Source: Pachysolen tannophilus NRRL Y-2460 | Lineage: Eukaryota > Ascomycota > Pichiomycetes > Alaninales > Pachysolenaceae | Length of the DNA: 64,000 nt | Direction: 5' to 3' | NCBI GenBank assembly: GCA_001661245.1 | Contig: KV454013.1 | Location: 353,697-417,696, forward strand | Program-made: the position numbers and the translations under genes | Notes under the pieces: generated by a model | What the model was told of the DNA's origin: nothing | Database searches by the model: none | What the model saw: the letters and a program-made list of their open reading frames with translations, nothing else | In this document: positions 61,484-64,000 of the stretch, one piece after another | Position numbering within the stretch: position 1 is the first letter of the stretch | Layout: each line of letters opens with the position of its first letter

Positions 61484-64000
61484 TTAAATTCTCATACTTC
61501 TTCTCTTAAAGAAATCCATAACTTTCTTGGCAGCACTTACTTCTTTATTATTGGTAGTGGAGCTATTGCTACTAATCTTCTTATTTCCAGGAGCTGCAAT
61601 TGACATCCTATTTTGTTTTTTAATATCAACTGTAGCATTATTACTAGTATTATTATTCTTAATAACATTATAATCGTTGCTTGGTTCTAATATTTTTCTA
61701 GATCCCGCTGAAGATGTTGAAGATTTTGATTTTGATGCATCGCTTATATTACGGTCTTTCGATGTAATGTTAGGGGTAACAATATTTGTAGAAGAATTAG
61801 AGGACGCATAAAAAAATGAAAATCTCTTTGGTCTAGTAATTCCAAGTCCACCTGGTGGTTTAGCATTCTCCTTTTCATTGCTTAATTTTGAGCCTTTGGA
61901 AATTGTTTCAGATGCACCTGTAGATATTATATTATCATCACCACTTATATGTTTAGAAGCAGTTGAACCATTGTTATCTTGTCCTTCTAAATTTATTATA
62001 TTATTAACTTGTAGCCCTTGCTGCTGTAGTTTAATAGTTTCAATTTCTCCAATAACCATTTTTTCATCTTGTTTTTGTATATTGATATGTTTATTTTCAA
62101 AATCAATTTGTTGTTGCGTTTCCTGAACCAACTTTTCAGCACTATTTTTCCTTTCTTGACCATCTTTTAAAGGTTCTTTGACATCTGCAGAACTTAATGA
62201 AAATAAATCAATAGTATTGGACAATGAATCTAAAGCAACTGATTTTCTTTTTTCAGTTTTATCAGTTGGGCTTAACATTCCATTTGCAATACTCATATCC
62301 ACGTGTGGCTCACTGATCTTAGACCAAGAATTCCGTTTTTCCTTGGTAGATGAAGGAGAAGAAAGCATTATAGATTCCTGAGAAATTTTTGGAGTTGTTG
62401 TAGCTGTTATCTGCGAACTATCTTCAGAGATATCATGCTGTCTTTTTATTGATGGGTTTGAAGTAACGGATCCATTTCTGTTTGGCATTCCATTTAAATT
62501 AAATGGCAGCAATGAAAATATATCATTAGAGGAACCTGGTGCTTTATAAGAACCTGGATGATAAGATGTTGGTCTTGGTTTAACGTGTGGTCCTGGTAAT
62601 CTAGCAGAAGTATTGCTACGTGTACTGCTTGATGTCTTTGGTGGTGGAGGCATGACATTTGGTGATGCTGTTGGTTTTATAAGAGAAGAACTAATGCCAT
62701 TACCATCTTGTTGAGTTTCACTAGGCGTTTCATCAATATTACTTAATGAAATAGCACTGTTATTAGTTGGACGACCACTATCATATATTGATGTAGGGCG
62801 AGGTGCTCCAAATGATTTGGCAAAAATATTTCCCCCTGAATAAGATGATAGGTTAAATTCACCATTAGTACTTCCCGATGATGACAAACTGTTTCTTCTT
62901 TCAACAACATCTGCTTGAACCACAGCTTGTAATGCAATAGATGCGGATGACATTTGAGCTGGTTTCGTATTATGATGATGATTTTTAGCATATATTGATG
63001 AAGGTGTTACCGAATGTAAACTTTGTAAATCCATATTCAGAGTATTTGGAGTTGAACTTGTTAAATGTTGTTGAGATGATGATGATAAAGAATAAATTTC
63101 ATGGGATGAAGCTGATGTTGGCATGACTACTGCATGAGATGATGATGTTTGTGGAGCCGCTGGGTTTGCATACAATTTATTTGAAACATTTTGGGTACTA
63201 TACGATCTACCATGATGTGGTTGCATAACAAAAGTACGTGTAGATGATGTTTGTGATGAAGATGATGTACCAGCTGTTGAAGGTCTTTCCATTAAAGAGT
63301 ATCTTCTATTTTCTGTACTTTCCATACCATGTTGATGATTATTAGTTGATCTCACTGAGCGGTAATTTCTATCCCATTCTACAGGTGTAACAGATAAAAA
63401 TGGTGCATGAGGTGATAACCATGAATGAGATCTAACTTCTTTTAATGAAATTCTCTTTTTAGGTTCTGAAACTATTATTTTTCTTAATAAATCTCTAGGC
63501 ATTGGTTGAATATATTCTGGGAAAGTTAATGGAGTATGAGTAATATAATGGTATAATCTTGCAATATTATCACCATCTGGATTTTGTGGATCATCATCAA
63601 ATGGTAAATAACCTGATAACATAGCGTATAATATAACACCACATGACCAAACATCAACTTTTCTTGCTTCATAAGGTTCACTGCTAACTACCAACTCAGG
63701 AGCAGCATAACATGGTGATCCACAACTAGTTTTCATCAATTCATCACCACTTCTAAAACTATTAACAAATCCAAAATCTGTTATAACAATATTTTTATGT
63801 TTATCTAATAATAAATTTTCTAATTTTAAATCTCTATGAACAATACCTTTTGAATGCATATAATCTACTCCTGAAACCAATTGTGCAAATAATCTACATG
63901 CCATTGAATCTTTTAAATATCTATGCTCAAGGATATAATCAAATAATTCTCCACCCGATGCGTATTCCAATACAATTCCAATATATTTATCATTTTGTAA
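61484..64000 (-). CDS. KIN4: Ser/Thr protein kinase Kin4/Frk1-type, 5' end beyond window
   Basis: 838 residues visible; the frame is open to the right edge of the window. Kin4 keeps the mitotic exit network off when the spindle is misaligned. Kinase segments seen: IVLEYASGGELFDYI, IVHRDLKLENLLL, ITDFGFVNSF, MKTSCGSPCYAAPE, DVWSCGVILYAMLSGYLPFDDDPQNP. The SCGSPCYAAPELV and WLSPHAPFLSVTPVEWD segments match the yeast Kin4 group rather than Snf1 or Kcc4. The C-terminal two thirds is Ser/Thr/Asn-rich and ends in a basic KKVMDFFKRRSMRI motif that may bind membrane. The glycine loop and catalytic Lys lie outside the window. Confidence 0.85.
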   Translation of the reverse strand, partial: LQNDKYIGIVLEYASGGELFDYILEHRYLKDSMACRLFAQLVSGVDYMHSKGIVHRDLKLENLLLDKHKNIVITDFGFVNSFRSGDELMKTSCGSPCYAAPELVVSSEPYEARKVDVWSCGVILYAMLSGYLPFDDDPQNPDGDNIARLYHYITHTPLTFPEYIQPMPRDLLRKIIVSEPKKRISLKEVRSHSWLSPHAPFLSVTPVEWDRNYRSVRSTNNHQHGMESTENRRYSLMERPSTAGTSSSSQTSSTRTFVMQPHHGRSYSTQNVSNKLYANPAAPQTSSSHAVVMPTSASSHEIYSLSSSSQQHLTSSTPNTLNMDLQSLHSVTPSSIYAKNHHHNTKPAQMSSASIALQAVVQADVVERRNSLSSSGSTNGEFNLSSYSGGNIFAKSFGAPRPTSIYDSGRPTNNSAISLSNIDETPSETQQDGNGISSSLIKPTASPNVMPPPPKTSSSTRSNTSARLPGPHVKPRPTSYHPGSYKAPGSSNDIFSLLPFNLNGMPNRNGSVTSNPSIKRQHDISEDSSQITATTTPKISQESIMLSSPSSTKEKRNSWSKISEPHVDMSIANGMLSPTDKTEKRKSVALDSLSNTIDLFSLSSADVKEPLKDGQERKNSAEKLVQETQQQIDFENKHINIQKQDEKMVIGEIETIKLQQQGLQVNNIINLEGQDNNGSTASKHISGDDNIISTGASETISKGSKLSNEKENAKPPGGLGITRPKRFSFFYASSNSSTNIVTPNITSKDRNISDASKSKSSTSSAGSRKILEPSNDYNVIKNNNTSNNATVDIKKQNRMSIAAPGNKKISSNSSTTNNKEVSAAKKVMDFFKRRSMRI

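Overview
This is a 64 kb stretch of an AT-rich budding-yeast (Saccharomycotina) nuclear chromosome. It is gene-dense on both strands, with few and short introns that have canonical TACTAAC-type branch points. A nuclear gene for the complex I subunit MWFE (NDUFA1 type) excludes S. cerevisiae-like Saccharomycetaceae. Rare in-frame CTG codons sit where relatives, as I remember them, have Ala/Ser/Thr-type residues, so a CUG-Ser (Candida/Debaryomyces-type) yeast is the best guess. Gene names rest on motifs and remembered homologues, not on searches. Several annotated starts are downstream ATGs, because the longest open frame began at TTG or GTG.

Layout. 0-4 kb: 3' part of PCK1, then an ARO10-like thiamine-diphosphate decarboxylase. 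4-11 kb: the mitophagy receptor ATG32, an assembly gap, and the osmosensor histidine kinase SLN1. 11-14.5 kb: a three-exon dienelactone hydrolase and a copper amine oxidase. 14.9-24.4 kb: a mostly mitochondrial block with a frame-broken tandem HMG-box protein, an acidic HMG-like protein, IRC21-like cytochrome b5 protein, PTC6, RSM19 (spliced), DBP6, ACP1 and MRPS12. 24.7-31.2 kb: ARC35, TRR1 and two tandem enolase genes. A 2.2 kb gene-free interval follows. 33-45.7 kb: BST1, a gap, PAT1, IMG2, POC4-like, PXA2 and a DUF218 protein. 45.9-52.3 kb: PPG1 (with a 22-nt first exon) divergent from SSK2. 53-64 kb: KES1/OSH4, DFR1, RSA4, RPL33 (spliced), NDUFA1-type subunit (spliced) and the 3' part of KIN4.

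Functional themes. PCK1 and two enolases belong to gluconeogenesis/glycolysis. SLN1 and SSK2 are the top and the MAPKKK of the HOG branch. ATG32, PTC6 (Aup1) and PPG1 are all mitophagy genes, apparently co-located by chance. RSM19, MRPS12, IMG2, ACP1 and the complex I subunit serve mitochondrial translation and respiration. I see no virus-like element, transposon, tRNA, rRNA or CRISPR array. I did not find a convincing new biological system. The most notable points are the tandem enolases with mosaic divergence, the homopolymer frameshift in a mitochondrial HMG-box gene, the hidden first exon of PPG1, and a TGACA/TGTCA motif cluster in the DFR1 promoter that recurs in two other promoters.
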